DNA from: Pseudocercospora fijiensis CIRAD86 | Taxonomy: Eukaryota; Ascomycota; Dothideomycetes; Mycosphaerellales; Mycosphaerellaceae | NCBI RefSeq assembly: GCF_000340215.1 | Contig: NW_006921534.1 | Location: 5,746,955 to 5,810,954, forward strand | Reading direction: 5' to 3' | DNA length: 64,000 nt | Made by a program: the position numbers and the translations under genes | Notes under the pieces: model-generated | The model's database searches: none | The model's input: only the letters and a program-made list of their open reading frames with translations | Told to the model about the DNA's origin: nothing | Part shown: piece after piece, positions 1 through 11,379 of the stretch | How positions within the stretch are numbered: the first letter of the stretch is position 1 | Layout: every line of letters starts with the position of its first letter

Positions 1-967
1 CAATGCCGATATCAGTCCAGCTCGACCAGCGCCCTAGCGTACAAGGCACTCCACCGCCGGATCGCACCTTTACCTACCACACAGTCGGCCGTATCCTCGA
101 TCTCGCCCGCCGCAGCTGTGAGCTCCATCCTCTACGAAACCCCCATCCCCGACAAGACACCGCCGAAACGACATGTCCTCAACTGTTTGGTTCAGAATGA
201 GCCTGGTGTGCTTTCGCGCGTCTCTGGTATTCTTGCAGCAAGAGGGTTCAACATTGACTCACTCGTAGTCTGTTCTACGGAGGTCGCTGATCTTTCGCGC
301 ATGACCATTGTGCTCCAAGGACAGGACGGTGTTGTTGAGCAAGCTAGGAGACAACTGGAGGATCTTGTTCCAGTCTGGGCTGTACTAGACTATACCGCAG
401 CACCCCTCGTGCAGCGTGAACTGCTCCTCGCCAAGATTAGTATTCTTGGGCCGGAGTATTTCGAAGAGCTACTCGCACACCACAGAGAAATGGCAGGGGA
501 CGCCGACCCACCTATGATCCCATACGAGGCAGGGACTGGTGCAGATGGCCAGCCTGAGCCACTTGATGGCGATGTAGAAAATGTGATAGACCCAGGTTTC
601 CACCCACGCAATCTCGCACCCTCAGAAGCTCTGCGACTCAAGCACCAGCACTTGGAGACTATCACATACCTCACACATCAATTCGGCGGCAAAGTGCTGG
701 ACATCTCGACGAACAACTGCATTGTCGAGCTCTCTGCCAAGCCTACCAGGATCGACTCGTTCATGAAGCTTATCTCGCCTTTCGGTATCCTTGAGTCGGC
801 ACGAACAGGTGAGCTGAAGCCGAATCATTGCTTTTCCTGACCACGATATGCTAATTATAGATGCAGGTCTGATGGCACTCCCAAGATCTCCACTTGACGG
901 AGCTGAAGCAGCAGAGACCAAGGAGGTAGAAGAGGTCATGGACGCGGCCTCGCTGCCCCCATCATAG
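1..967 (+). CDS. ILV6: Acetolactate synthase regulatory (small) subunit, 5'-truncated by window
   Basis: Regulatory subunit of mitochondrial acetolactate synthase, the first common step of valine/isoleucine synthesis; it activates the catalytic subunit and gives valine feedback control. Exons 1-808 and 867-967 are joined by a 58-nt intron (GTGAGC, branch-like CTAAT at 851, acceptor ATGCAG). A closer AG at 860 is also in frame, but 866 restores the conserved ARTGLMALPRSPL ending. The frame is open to base 1, and the first 40 or so residues look like a Ser/Ala/Arg-rich mitochondrial presequence, so the true start lies outside. The ACT domain begins at RHVLNCLVQNEPGVLSRV (about base 163), and the fungal insertion between ACT and C-terminal domain is present (MIPYEAGTGADG). 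Family identity is secure. Confidence 0.95.
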
Positions 968-1261
968 TCTGCTGGTTGGAAGCGTGACTATCCGCCCTCC
1001 AAGATTTCTGGTGTTTCGGCCCTGCGCTTTTTGGTCGAAAGCTGTCTTTCGATGTATTGTTCTAGCATAGCTCGGCGCCTGATGGCGTCTCAGGATCTGT
1101 ATCACAGGAAGCTCTCGCGAGCGTCATATGGGATCGGTCGGTGCGGTGGATTGAATAATGCATTTTTCGGCTTTTTGACACGATATGACTACTCACTCTC
1201 ACATGGACTTGTTTCAAGCTAACTGAAATGCGAACAGTATTTCCACCGGCCGCCGTGATGT

Positions 1262-1933
1262 TCAGTGACCTTGCGCTGGCACAGCTTGATCGGCAGTAGT
1301 ACGCCAAAGAGTCATGACATTGATATATTGCATTTGCACAGGCTCTGTCTCAAAAATCAGCATAGCGCGCAAAAGGCTCGAGCAAAGCAACCACGTACCC
1401 TCAACATCGCCATTCCTAAAATCATGCACCAACTCAATTGCCTGGGCCGGCACTCTCTGAGCAATCAAGTACTCATCGCTCGTAGGCCATGTAACAGAGT
1501 CATCGTCCAAACTCGTACCCAGCGCCAAGAGAAGCCAACGCGCATTACAAACCGACCTCGGATCCAGCTTGGTCGTATCAATCCGATACAACTGAACATT
1601 GTTCCCATTCCGGTTTTTATGCAATCTCATCCTCGCCCAATTCTCCGCATGCTCTCTGTCGTCCAGCGTTGAAATGAATGGACTCCATTCCTGGCAACGG
1701 AACCATGCTAGATGACCTTTCAATATCTCTCTGAGACATTCTCCTTTATATGCTCCCTCCCAGGCAAATCCGGTCACGAGCGAGTCGCCAAAATCGAATC
1801 TGGCTTGCGATTCGGGAGTTTGAACGCGGTACAGGTATCGTGGAATGACGGAGGGACATCGGAAGAATCTGGGGGCAGCAAAGCCGTATTCATGGACATG
1901 GATTGATTCCATTGATGGGCCGGTGTCTTCCAT
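1262..1933 (-). CDS. DUF7587-type fungal protein
   Basis: A 223-residue open frame starting at ATG 1933. Residues 30-40 (IPRYLYRVQTPES) and the later order of motifs (a block ending HLAW, then FIS, an Asn/Trp helix WARMRLHKN, LYRIDTTKL and DEYLIAQRVPAQAI) match my recollection of the fungal DUF7587 family, which resembles ADP-ribosyltransferase-like folds but has no proven role. The tail may be spliced: GTACGT at 1398 and ACAG ending at 1345 bound an in-frame 54-nt segment with a branch-like GCTGAT, so a 205-residue form is equally possible. It is convergent with ILV6. Function unknown. Confidence 0.7.
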   Translation of the reverse strand: MEDTGPSMESIHVHEYGFAAPRFFRCPSVIPRYLYRVQTPESQARFDFGDSLVTGFAWEGAYKGECLREILKGHLAWFRCQEWSPFISTLDDREHAENWARMRLHKNRNGNNVQLYRIDTTKLDPRSVCNARWLLLALGTSLDDDSVTWPTSDEYLIAQRVPAQAIELVHDFRNGDVEGTWLLCSSLLRAMLIFETEPVQMQYINVMTLWRTTADQAVPAQGH

Positions 1934-2292
1934 TTCGGATCTCTGGTGGAGGTGTGCGACGTTCGAGTTGAGGGTTAGTAGGAAGTGCGTCGAAAGGAGT
2001 TGTTATGAGAACGTCGTCGGGCTTTGTCGGTGTCCCGAGCTCTGTTGGGTTATCAAACCTATGACAGGGAAGGGCTGTCTTCCATAGCACCATTTCTTAC
2101 TAGTATTCTACTGGTCAAAGCGTAGAATATGTCAGCGCGGCATCGCTCCGTTGACCTGATCCCATCAGTCGAAGCTGGTCGGCGATATGGACAGCACGGC
2201 TGTCTATTGAGGTGCATCGGAGCTGCAATTCAGTTTTGATACATGTCTTATACACAATACCGCAGTAGCTGCTCGGCATTTCATGGTCTCCT
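1934..2292. other. Spacer between DUF7587 gene and SOD2
   Basis: About 360 bp holding the promoter of the upstream minus-strand DUF7587 gene and the 3' flank of SOD2. I see no gene or recognisable element. Confidence 0.5.
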
Positions 2293-3154
2293 CTACTTGA
2301 AGCGCTTTTCGGCAGCCTTCCAGTTGATTACATCCCAAATTGCTGAGAAGTACTCAGCCTTGCGGTTTTGGTACCTGCGATGAGGTTAATTAGCAGTCGC
2401 TTCGCATCAAATGGTGGTTGCTGAGCTACAGCAAACGAGCTGGTGCGCACGGCACTCTTCTCAGCATGGAAGGATAGATGAAACTTACTGAAGGTAGTAT
2501 GCGTGCTCCCACGCATCAATACCGAGCAATGGCCTAAATTGACCAACCACAGGGTCCTGGTTCGCGTATGTCTTGACTTGAAGCGCTCCAGTATTGACAT
2601 CCTGCACCAGCCAAGCCCAACCAGACCCCTGAATACCAGCAAGTGCCGTGTTCACTTGCGACTTGAGGGTATCAAGTGAGCCAAAGTGAGAATCGATCGA
2701 CTTGGCAAGAGCACCGCTCGGTGGCTCTCCACCACCTTGCGACTTTGGGGCGAGGTTCTCCCAGAAAAGGGTATGATTTGTGTGGCCTCCGCCGTGGAAG
2801 TTGATGAGTGGCAGGATTGCGATTTGTGCTTGGATATCGCCCTTTTGCTGCGCCTCTTGCAATTTCTCCATCTGAGTGTTGTAGGAAGTTACGTAGGTAT
2901 TGTGGTGCTTAGAGTGATGGAGCTCCATAATTTGGCCAGAAATGGCAGGTTCGAGGGCGCCATAGTCGTCTGCAAGGCAGCTGTCAGCACGGAAACGCTT
3001 CCAAGAAATGGTGGGAATAAGGCAGCCCAAACGTACATGCGAGGTCTGGAAGCGTCGCTTTGCCGCGAGTGAAGGTTGTGTTTGCAATAGCGGCTCGTGG
3101 AGCTGATGCTCGCAGTGCAGAGCGGGCTGTCTGTCTGAAGAGTGCGGTGGCCAT
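2293..3154 (-). CDS. SOD2: Manganese superoxide dismutase, mitochondrial
   Basis: Converts superoxide to hydrogen peroxide and oxygen in the mitochondrial matrix. Three exons, 3154-3037, 2969-2489 and 2374-2293, give 226 residues; introns are 67 nt (GTACGT...TTGCAG) and 114 nt (GTAAGT...CGCAG). Residues 1 to about 35 form an Arg/Ala-rich, acid-free targeting peptide (MATALFRQTARSALRAS). The mature part starts LPDLAYDYGALEP. Metal ligands are visible: His57 in ELHHSKHH, the His of the FHGGGHTNHTLFW segment, and Asp and His of DAWEHAYYLQY. GGGHTNH is typical of tetrameric mitochondrial Mn enzymes. It lies head-to-tail with QCR6; both products are mitochondrial, though that may be chance. Confidence 0.96.
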
Positions 3155-3733
3155 CGCGACGATATTGACGAGTCGATGCTATCAATGTTTTGTTGTTGCA
3201 ACTCAATTGCTCATCATTGCGAGGAGTTAAAAGCGAAAGCCCGTTGTCGAGAGCTTTGTGAGCTTGACGTAGCTCTGGCCTGCGGCTTGGCTGCCGAAAT
3301 TGCCGAGAGAGACCTGAGAATCACGCATTTTCTTCGTAGTAGCGATGTCGATGGAATGTACATGTATAGGTAGACGGAGAACAGTCAAATGACTAAGATT
3401 GCACAGCACAACATTGACATCTTCAGGCTTTATAGCTCCAGATCACGAGCTCAGGCCAAGGCACTGAGCGCAGAGTCGGTGGTTCGATCGTTCGCAAGGC
3501 CCGGAGAGCTACTGTACAGAAAAGCTCACGATGACACGGAAGCAAGCACGTATTCCAATCTATGCGGCATGGTACAATGTATCTTGAGATTGCTATACAG
3601 GCGAGTCTGGTCTGGTCTAATTCGGTCGCATGCGGTCTATCTCCACGCGAATTGGCTTGACTGAGCCGTGCCTCCCTCAGCTCTAAACATCGAGTAAGAC
3701 AGGCAGATCGAGGTGAAGCTGGTATAAGCAATT
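3155..3733. other. Spacer: SOD2 promoter and QCR6 3' flank
   Basis: About 580 bp upstream of SOD2. Short frames on both strands show no family resemblance. No repeat or RNA gene seen. Confidence 0.5.
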
Positions 3734-4490
3734 CTATCGGAGCTGCTTGAAGAGCTTCGGCGCAGCACACTGAGTCGCACAGTGCATCATATGGAAGACT
3801 GTACTACGGTCAGTATCTTCAGACCGGAGCTGCGAACAGATCACAGATTGGCGGCCCGATCGATGACTTACACTCTTCAACGCAGTCCTCCGAAGGCTTG
3901 CCGTATTGCTCCTCCTGGTGCTTTACGCGCTCAGCGCACTCATCGTAGTGATGCTTCAATGGCGCGCACTGCGCAGTCTTCAGGCATTCTGCAATGTTCA
4001 GTCAGCGCAGGGCTCTGAAGACCAGGATAAGGATCTGATCCGACTACACATAGCACTAGCGAAGCCGTAGACCGTTGATCACAGCTTGCGAGTATGGTTG
4101 AAGCTTTGTGATTGGGATCATACTCACCCTCCTCAAGCTTTGGCTTGATATCCTCTGGCTCCTCCTCCTCCTCTTCCTCTTCTTCTTCCTCTTCCTCCTC
4201 GTCATCTCCGCCCTCATCGCCGCCCTCTTCATCACCACCTTCGGAGGACTCCTCGCCTTCAGCTTCACTGCTTTCCTCCTTCTCCTCGCCGCTTTCGGAG
4301 TCTGGCAGATAACACAGTTAGCACCTGCGTTTCCGCATCGCATTTTGTGCCGCTTTCGATAACTCCGATAGCCAATGCGACTGCAATGCTTGTACGCTCC
4401 CTTACCTTCGTCTTTTTGCGGCTCCTCGGCGTAGGCCTCCTGCACGGTCATGGCCGCATAGAGGTCGGAGACATAGTCGAAGATGCCCAT
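3734..4490 (-). CDS. QCR6: Cytochrome bc1 complex hinge protein (subunit 6)
   Basis: Acidic hinge subunit of complex III on the intermembrane-space side, assisting the cytochrome c1 to cytochrome c contact. Four exons, 4490-4406, 4301-4128, 3988-3872 and 3798-3734, give 146 residues; all junctions are GT-AG and keep phase. The N-terminus (MGIFDYVSDLYAAMTVQEAY) precedes a Glu/Asp-rich stretch in exon 2 containing an almost unbroken run of 13 Glu. The C-terminal half carries the family's paired cysteines: ECLKTAQCAPLKHHYDEC, SEDCVEEFFHMMHC and ATQCAAPKLF. The last acceptor was chosen at 3799 because the AG a few bases earlier gives an immediate stop and loses FFHMMHC. Confidence 0.93.
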
Positions 4491-4926
4491 CTTGCCGGTG
4501 TGATGGGACGGTCGATATTGTGAGCCAATGGCTAATGTAGCGAGTGCTAGAGGCGAGACTGTGGTTGACGATGAATGTTCTTGCCGGAGGTTCTTTCCCA
4601 GCGGTTGATCCCGGGATGCCCGTGCGCCGTGTCATCCTCTTTCAATTGGACGACACGGCATTGAAACATTGAGATGCATGAACAACTCCATCTCGTCTTA
4701 ACAACAATATCACAGTCAAGCTCCTGGTTCTAAGATTCTTCATTCGTTACCTTTCCACCATGCCGTGATCGCGATTCCACGTCCTCGGCACCCAAGTCCT
4801 TCTTTTCGCTCTGCTTTCTCCATATGCGTTTCTGAGAATTCTGTGCTCTTCACCACAAGTAAAGCACATCTTCATGCTATCAAGCAAAAGCCAGAGCATC
4901 CAGGCGTCGCTCAAACAACCTTGACA
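4491..4926. other. Spacer upstream of QCR6
   Basis: About 435 bp with the QCR6 promoter. No gene or repeat recognised. Confidence 0.5.
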
Positions 4927-6030
4927 AGATGCTACGATTACCTCCGGAACTTCTCAGGAGATTGCTACATACATTGAAGATTTCGCGAGATTTCGACGCT
5001 TCTGCAAGAATTTTGAGGCCAATAGTATTGATCTCTTCGCGAGTCGACAATTCCACAACATTACATGCTTTGCTCCCCAGCCAGAACGATGACTTCACTT
5101 GCACGCTATTGCCTGTCGTGAGCGACTCGCTCGCAGGGTGAGACGGGTCACTTCGACCATGGATCCGCTGGAGGACCATAGCACGTTCACGCTCTATATC
5201 AGCCGTTGATGGAGCTCGATGATGAGGATGTTGACTGGGCCAAAAAGAAATGTTCCTCGATAGACGACGCACAGGTTTGAGCAGCGAAGGCCTACCATGA
5301 TGAGCATTACGATTTCCACTTACCGTCCTGGTCAGTCACAAAATTTCGTTGAACTTGTTGAGGGCTGCATCCAGGGAAGGCATTCCAAACTCTTTCACCG
5401 CAACATCAATGATAACCCACTCGGGCCAGGATCATGCAAGAAATCGTGATGATGGTGGTTGTGGTTTAAGAAGGCTTCCTTATATCTCTCTCAACTTGGC
5501 CCACCGAGTCACGACTTCGCGCTTCTGGGACTGCAGTATGGTGCCGCAGACCAAGATTCGGTATAGCAGTCGAGCAGTAGACTGAAGTCCATCAACGCAG
5601 ACTTCTCCTTAGCCATCTTCCATGAAAAAAAAAATGGGTCTCTTCTTTGGATGCAGGAGACTATGCTTCAGGCTTCACAAAGCTTGGAAATCCTGCGGAC
5701 ATGTCGAGGAGACGCCCTTTTATCGGTTTCGCCAAGTTTGGTTTCACACTGGAAACGCTTTCACTTGTTTCCGTCATATGGAGCATGCAGCCAGAGCAAT
5801 CGACGCTGGTCAAACTCAGAGCAGGAACGATCCGCCTTTTGAGTTCCGAGTGACACCTATGGTCCATGGCCTTAGAAGAACTCAGGTCCCTTGCTCGTCG
5901 TCAAACACGATTGTAAGAGCAAAGAAGAAGAGCTTGGGGACAAAATACCACCAGTCACAGAAAGAATTTCTCATCAAGAACTTCCAATGCTTCCGTGGCA
6001 CGATTTGTGAACCAGGACCCGAATAAGCCA
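4927..6030 (+). pseudogene. Decayed F-box-type gene
   Basis: No single frame covers this stretch, but fragments in successive frames read like one fungal F-box protein. ATG at 4929 opens with MLRLPPELL. After a frame change the sequence continues IATYIEDFARFRRFCKNFEA and then IDLFASRQFHNITCF, an F-box helix followed by the usual line of a fungal F-box protein. Next comes LHAIACRERLARRVRRVT, again frame-broken and with in-frame stops. Later fragments around 5640-5860 (SQSLEILRTCRGDALLSV; LETLSLVSVIW) look like the Leu-rich C-terminal half. Base composition is normal rather than RIP-like, so this is ordinary decay. It could instead be a badly fragmented intron-rich gene, but several stops have no plausible splice sites. 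Confidence 0.5.
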
Positions 6031-6283
6031 TCATCGCTGAAGCTCAAGGATTCATTCGTCTTAAGGTAGAGCCATAGCTTTCAAGACCATACCCTCATAA
6101 ATATAAATATATATATACCTTCCAACCCTCCCGTCCACATGCCCACAAACAAAGCTATCCCTTCGAAAATGTACCTCTGTACCCAAGTATCTATCTATAA
6201 TCCAAACCCATCCATCCCCTAACGCCAAAAAAAAACCACCCCCACAAATACCTACCTACCTCACCTCCCAACTCACTCACTCA

Positions 6284-9257
6284 CTAGTCATAAACCATCC
6301 CCCCCGCCATCGCCGCAGCCCAAGCAAGATACCAAGTCCTACTGGCCCCACCATCCAAGTACCCCATATCAAACCCCTCATCCCCAAAAAACCCATACGC
6401 CTCCCTCGCGGCCCTAGAATTCCACGTTGCAAAATTCGCCATCAACAACCCCTTCCAACCCCCTTGCACGTTCTCAATATACGCATCCTTAGAAAAATAA
6501 GCCCCCCACTCCTCCCCCACGAATTCTGGAGTGCGAATGTACGAACTAAAAGGCATGATAGGGATCATATGAATCCCTTGGATGAACTCGACGTTGGCGC
6601 CGAAATACGTCGTATGGTCGATTTTATTCTCAAACAGTATCCCCGCCGCTTTGTTTCCGATGAACTCCTTGGGTAAGATTTCGTTTTCTTCAGAATACAA
6701 AAAATAAGAATTCAAACTTCGGGCTTGGATGGCGAGCATGAGGTTGCCTCGCGCCTCCATTGCGACGTCGTTGGTGACGTGCCCCCACATTTTGAGGGCG
6801 TAGGATGCCATCGTATCTTCGGAGGAGGATTCTTGGTTTTTTCCGTCTCCCGAATCAAAAAGGCCGGCGGCCCAGGAGTGGCCGTGGTAGAAGTCGAAAT
6901 TTCGAGAGAAAGGGAAGGAGGGGTCGTGGAGGTCGGAGTTGGCGTAGTCGCGGATGAGCATGTTGACCCAAGCGGTGTTGGTGGAGTTTGCGAGCCAGGT
7001 GGGGTCGAGGTAGGCGATGACGGCGGCGGCGTAGACGAAGTAGCCGTAGTGGAAGTGGTGGTCGTTGTAGTAGGTGTTGCCGAAATCTTCGAGGGGTTGG
7101 CCGGTGCGGTAGGAGGCGGAGGAGACGATTCCGCCCCAGGCGCTTTCGTACCAGAAGGGCCAGATTTGTTGGCCGTTTATGTGGCGGGCGAATTCGGGTT
7201 GGAGGAGTTGTTGGAGGCCGGTCAGGGCTAAGGTTTTGTTTCCGCTGATTTCGTGGAGGGTGTAGATCAGGGCGGCGAATTTGGCCAAGGCTTTGCCGTC
7301 GTAGTATGCGCTGCCTGAATCGGCCTGGGCGGTGATGTTCTGTTTGAGCTCTGCTGCGCCGGCATGATTGATGGCTTGCACAGCGACGTTCGATAAGGTC
7401 TTGATGTTCCCCTGACTTGGTGTCCAAGGCGCAAAGCCCATGTCGATGGGAAGGTTATCCTCCTTCAGTGTCCAGGAATCGCCGGTGACGGCCGTGGCAA
7501 CACCTTTGGTCGTTGTTCGGAGTTGCAGAGCAGTCAAACCTGTCTGAGATTCATAGCTCATGGATGCAACATGATGTGGCAGAGCATACATGAGCAGAGG
7601 CTGACTCTCAACGCCCTTCTTTGTCCATGATAGGGTGTAGCTGCCCTCCTTGTTGTTGACTGATCCGGTAATGTTGATGCCGACGGGATAAGTACCGGCA
7701 GATGCATCGTAGATTGCCTCCGGTACCGTCTGATTCTCATACGTGTTCGGTACAGAGCCAGGCGTCGGGATCTTGGCGACTTGGATGACGCCGTTGAATA
7801 GAGAGGTTCCAGTAATGTTCGCGCCGGAAGGATGCAAGTCAAACTTGTTCACTTTATAATCTGGATCATCAGGAGTGACATAAATCACCCATACCGTGTT
7901 GTCCCTCAAAGTGGTCCGATACTTGTAGGTGGAATTCGTGACCACTGCGCCAACAAATGTCAAGGTCAAAAACCCTACGCTCGACTCAATGTAAGGCTGC
8001 GCCCAGTGGTACTCGGCGGTAATGAACGGCGTCCCTTGCAGAAGCGGGAAACTAACAACGGGAGTCAACCAGCCTGGAGGAAACAAATTGGCCTTGACCG
8101 ATCCCCATTGCATCGAGTCTGTCGTAAGGCCTGGTGTGTCGCCGGTGTTGGGATCCACGCCTAGCTGGAGAGCGGATAGTACGACATGCTGGATGCCCAC
8201 TGGAGCGCCAAAGAACGCCCACTGGCCAGCGTCTTTGCCTGGAGTTGCGGGTGCGTTTGCCCATTGGTATCTTTCCGTGTGCGAGATCGACAAGCCCCAG
8301 CTTCCCATTTGACCTTTCCCCTTCGACCAAGAGACAGCATATGGCAAAGTGTACGCTGGAGAAGTCTGCTCGTCCAGATAAAGGCCAGAGTAGAACTTGT
8401 TCGTCTGGAGTTTCCGTGCCTGCGGTTGGATGCCAGTCCTTGGCACTGGATGTTCAGAGGTGGTATTGAACAACGACTCTGGAGCATCGCTGGCAATTGG
8501 TTGGAATACTTCACTCGCAGATAAGGTGCTCACAGGCGATGTCGCAGTTGGGTGGACACTTGGCAGAGTCGAAGTATCGACAAGAGACAGACTGACGGTG
8601 GCATTCGTCAGGGTGGAGGTGGCAAAAGGTTGGGATGAGGGCTGGCCAGAAGTTTCCAGAGAGCTACCCACACTTCCGGACGTGCTCGTGGGGGCAAGTT
8701 CTGTCGATGAAGCGCTCTGAACCTCAGACGTCGTGAGCGATGTAAGAGAGTTGTCCGGCACGCTTGTGGAGAATGAGGACGCGGCATTGTTGTAGGGCGA
8801 AGGCCTGCCGCCAGGGCGAACCGAAGTCGTTGCATCTCGAGCAGTTAGTCTCGAAGTCGAGGTGGTTGTAGATGCAGTGCTGGTTTCTGTCGTCAACGGA
8901 GCCTGCTCGGTATGTTCCCAGTGAGGAGCTTGAATTCTAGATTTTGTTTAGTCCGACATGCCCACTCGTCTTATTGTGCCCAACTTACTGTCCGTCCTCA
9001 ATCTGATATATCACGTTCGGACCTTGTGAAGCAGGGACTGTATCCTCGCACGAGGTGGAGGTTATCGTGTACACGCCAGCCGGTAGAGGCCGGCCATGGC
9101 GAGGTGGATCTGGCAGATATCAACTCATGTTGACAAATTTACCCATTATACCATACGTACCTAGGTAGTATGGATGTGCGGAAGATAGTGGTACCTGCAG
9201 AAGTGCAATCAGCGAGAGCACTGGCCTTATGCGGCTGCAAGACCAAAGTGCCGCCAT
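6284..9257 (-). CDS. ENG1: GH81 endo-1,3-beta-glucanase, secreted
   Basis: Hydrolyses internal beta-1,3-glucan bonds of the cell wall, as in septum splitting or wall remodelling. Exons 9257-9161, 9109-8989 and 8936-6284 give 956 residues; introns are 51 and 52 nt. ATG 9257 begins a signal peptide (core PVLSLIALLQVPLSSA, cleavage near residue 30). Residues about 80-250 are Ser/Thr-rich, probably O-mannosylated. The GH81 domain runs from about residue 255 to the end, starting FYSGLYLDEQTSPAYTLPY. The catalytic region contains DFYHGHSWAAG (Asp753) and NQESSSED; Glu775 and Glu779 have the four-residue spacing of the catalytic glutamates described in yeast Eng2. No GPI signal or glucan-binding module is seen. 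Confidence 0.95.
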
Positions 9258-11070
9258 GAGCAAGGCGATGATGTGAAGGTCAGTGCACAGGAAGAAGTTG
9301 GTATGAGAAGAATGGGGGAAAAGGAAGGGGATCTTGTCAATTTGACTTTCCCACTCGCTCTCTGTCTTGTTCTTGGTGACACTCGTTGCACCTCCCACAT
9401 GTATCTTGGAGTCTTTGATGATTGCGCCAACAGCGAACAGGCGTTCGTGCACTTGCTTCAATGTGATCACTCTCAAACGAAGTAGGCAAGGTAGCGCAGG
9501 TCATTCGAGATGGAAAGCCGGTGGGGTTAGGGCGATGAGGAGACGAATTCTGCTTTGGCACAAGATATTGTGAGAGGGCACAAAGATGGATTCTGGCTCA
9601 AGGGTGCACTTGAGCGGAGCCAAGAGTCAGGCCAGGCAGGAATGCCTTGTCTCGAAGACGACGAGTGTAACAATGGCATAGATGCTCGGAGCGTTTCGTT
9701 GTCGTCTGACGTGCGCGACGGGCGAGAAGGGTGTGCGAAGGGAAGGATCAGGTTCTCCCAGGTAACGAAGGGGAGGTCAGCAGTGGTGAAGAATGTGAAG
9801 GCGTAGGCACTGGAATGCATGTGGAGGTGGGGTGGTGAACGGTGAAACGTAGGTTCGGTCGCTGCAGGTACGCGTGTGGAGGTGCCTGAGTAGCGTCGAT
9901 TGCGGTGGTAGAAGAAGGCTCGTGGCGTTGTTGTCAAGGCCGAAACGTTGGTTGTCCCATGGCTCGCTTTGATGTTCCGCGCAAGCAAAGGACTGTGCAT
10001 GCACAAAGATGCGCGATGGTGAAGCAAAAGCAACGCCATGGCACTTTTCATGCAGCGGCATAGTGACAGCGGCAGAGAACATGCACTGTAGCAAATGCTC
10101 GGCGGTCATGCGACGATTGAAGGCTTCAGAATTCCAATTCGCGATCTTCACGCGGAAGCATAGAAGAGCATGAACGATGCGAAACAGTGCTGTGGGCCAC
10201 GGATGACATTTGGCCTGGCGTCGCGACGCCAAGGGCTTCGCATGTTTGTCTCTGCTGGATCGCTCCTTCCCATCGTTCGAGAATGTTGCAGAGGCTGCTC
10301 AGGAGGTTGCACAGGCTTGGGGGTTTTGCATATAAGGAGGACAGAACTTATCCGGGTACGCCTGCGTACATTTGATCCCTAACAAACTCTAGTAGGGACA
10401 TCTTGAATTCTGAGGGCATTTCTTCATCTACCTACGCCCTTTATTATAGAGTAGATATTCTAGTCCGAAAGAGGGCATTCTGTTGCCTCTATTTCTTTAC
10501 TAAAATCGCTATATCTATGTATCGCGTTGTCTCAAAAATCCAACTCGAAGGACTTAGAGAAATTCAGCTTTACTTAGGATGACTAACACACTGATAAGGG
10601 GAGAGTGGATCCGGTCTGTCCTCCTTATATGCATAACCGGCTTGGGGGGAGGAAGGGCCGAGGGTGGTGCTGTGGTGTCAGTGTGACAGATGACTTGCAG
10701 GAAACACGGAAACGCCTGGCGGTACTTGCCGAGGTGTACAGGCCATCCTGGCCATGTCGAACGCGTGAAAACGCGAAAGCACAGCAGCTTTTTTTTTTCT
10801 TTTCCTCCTGCACGTCGCGTCGCCCCGGAGAGACGTGGGCCGTGGGCCGTGGGCCACGACGAAGGACAGACGGCGAAGAGCAGGTCGGAACTTCGGAAGG
10901 CTCGGATGCAGGATGTGCGAGGCAGATTAATTGACGCGCCCCAGGACGGTACGGTGACTGTGAGAAAGTCGACCTGTCGTGTTTTCAAACTTCTCGTGAA
11001 TCTCGTCCAGGCATCCTGCGAGGCACCGCCATTGTGGCCAATTGGATCAAGACCGTCGAGACCGGGCAAG
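9258..11070. other. Gene-poor region between GH81 gene and MULE
   Basis: About 1.8 kb. It includes the GH81 promoter. Short frames on both strands have Cys/Ser/His-rich, low-complexity translations with no family likeness. From about 10380 to 10545 the composition turns TA-rich (TTATTATAGAGTAGATATTCTAG), like the RIP-mutated elements, so this may be a small repeat remnant. A polypyrimidine run lies at 10790-10805. No RNA gene recognised. Confidence 0.45.
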
Positions 11071-11119
11071 GGCAAATGCTAATTGTCAATTGCTTAGCGG
11101 CTATTTGGCAATTGCTTTT
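11071..11119 (+). repeat. Left terminal inverted repeat of MULE
   Basis: Begins GGCAAATGCTAATTGTCAAT. Pairs with 14297-14345 in inverse orientation with 47 of 49 bases matching; similarity fades after TTGCTTTT. Confidence 0.9.
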
Positions 11120-11379
11120 GAAATACCAACCCGGGATAGGTTAAGCGCCTGTTCCTAGCGGAATGCCTTGTTTTGTACGTAAATCGCGCTCTTCTTTAGG
11201 AATTAGTGCGTCGCGTTACCTAAACGCGTACCTAGATAGTATGTCTATAAAAATTTATTAGTATAGCTGTTTTTATTAACTTCGAGGTGTTGTTATCGTT
11301 ACCGTAGTATATCTTCTTAAGTATTCTACGAGTCTTCTATTCTAGGCGATTTCTTCTAAGATATTAACGTACCTAATAG

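Noticed and set aside
4112..4312. Poly-serine and poly-leucine frames opposite QCR6
   Set aside because: They are mirror readings of the Glu-rich exon of QCR6 on the other strand; no start context or splice plan of their own.
6725..7231. Val/Gly-rich 168-codon frame on plus strand
   Set aside because: Lies wholly antisense to the GH81 catalytic domain, with valine-glycine-glutamate bias caused by the opposite strand's codons.
10554..11082. Overlapping frames of 110-170 codons on both strands before the MULE
   Set aside because: Low-complexity translations; one crosses the MULE boundary; no family resemblance.
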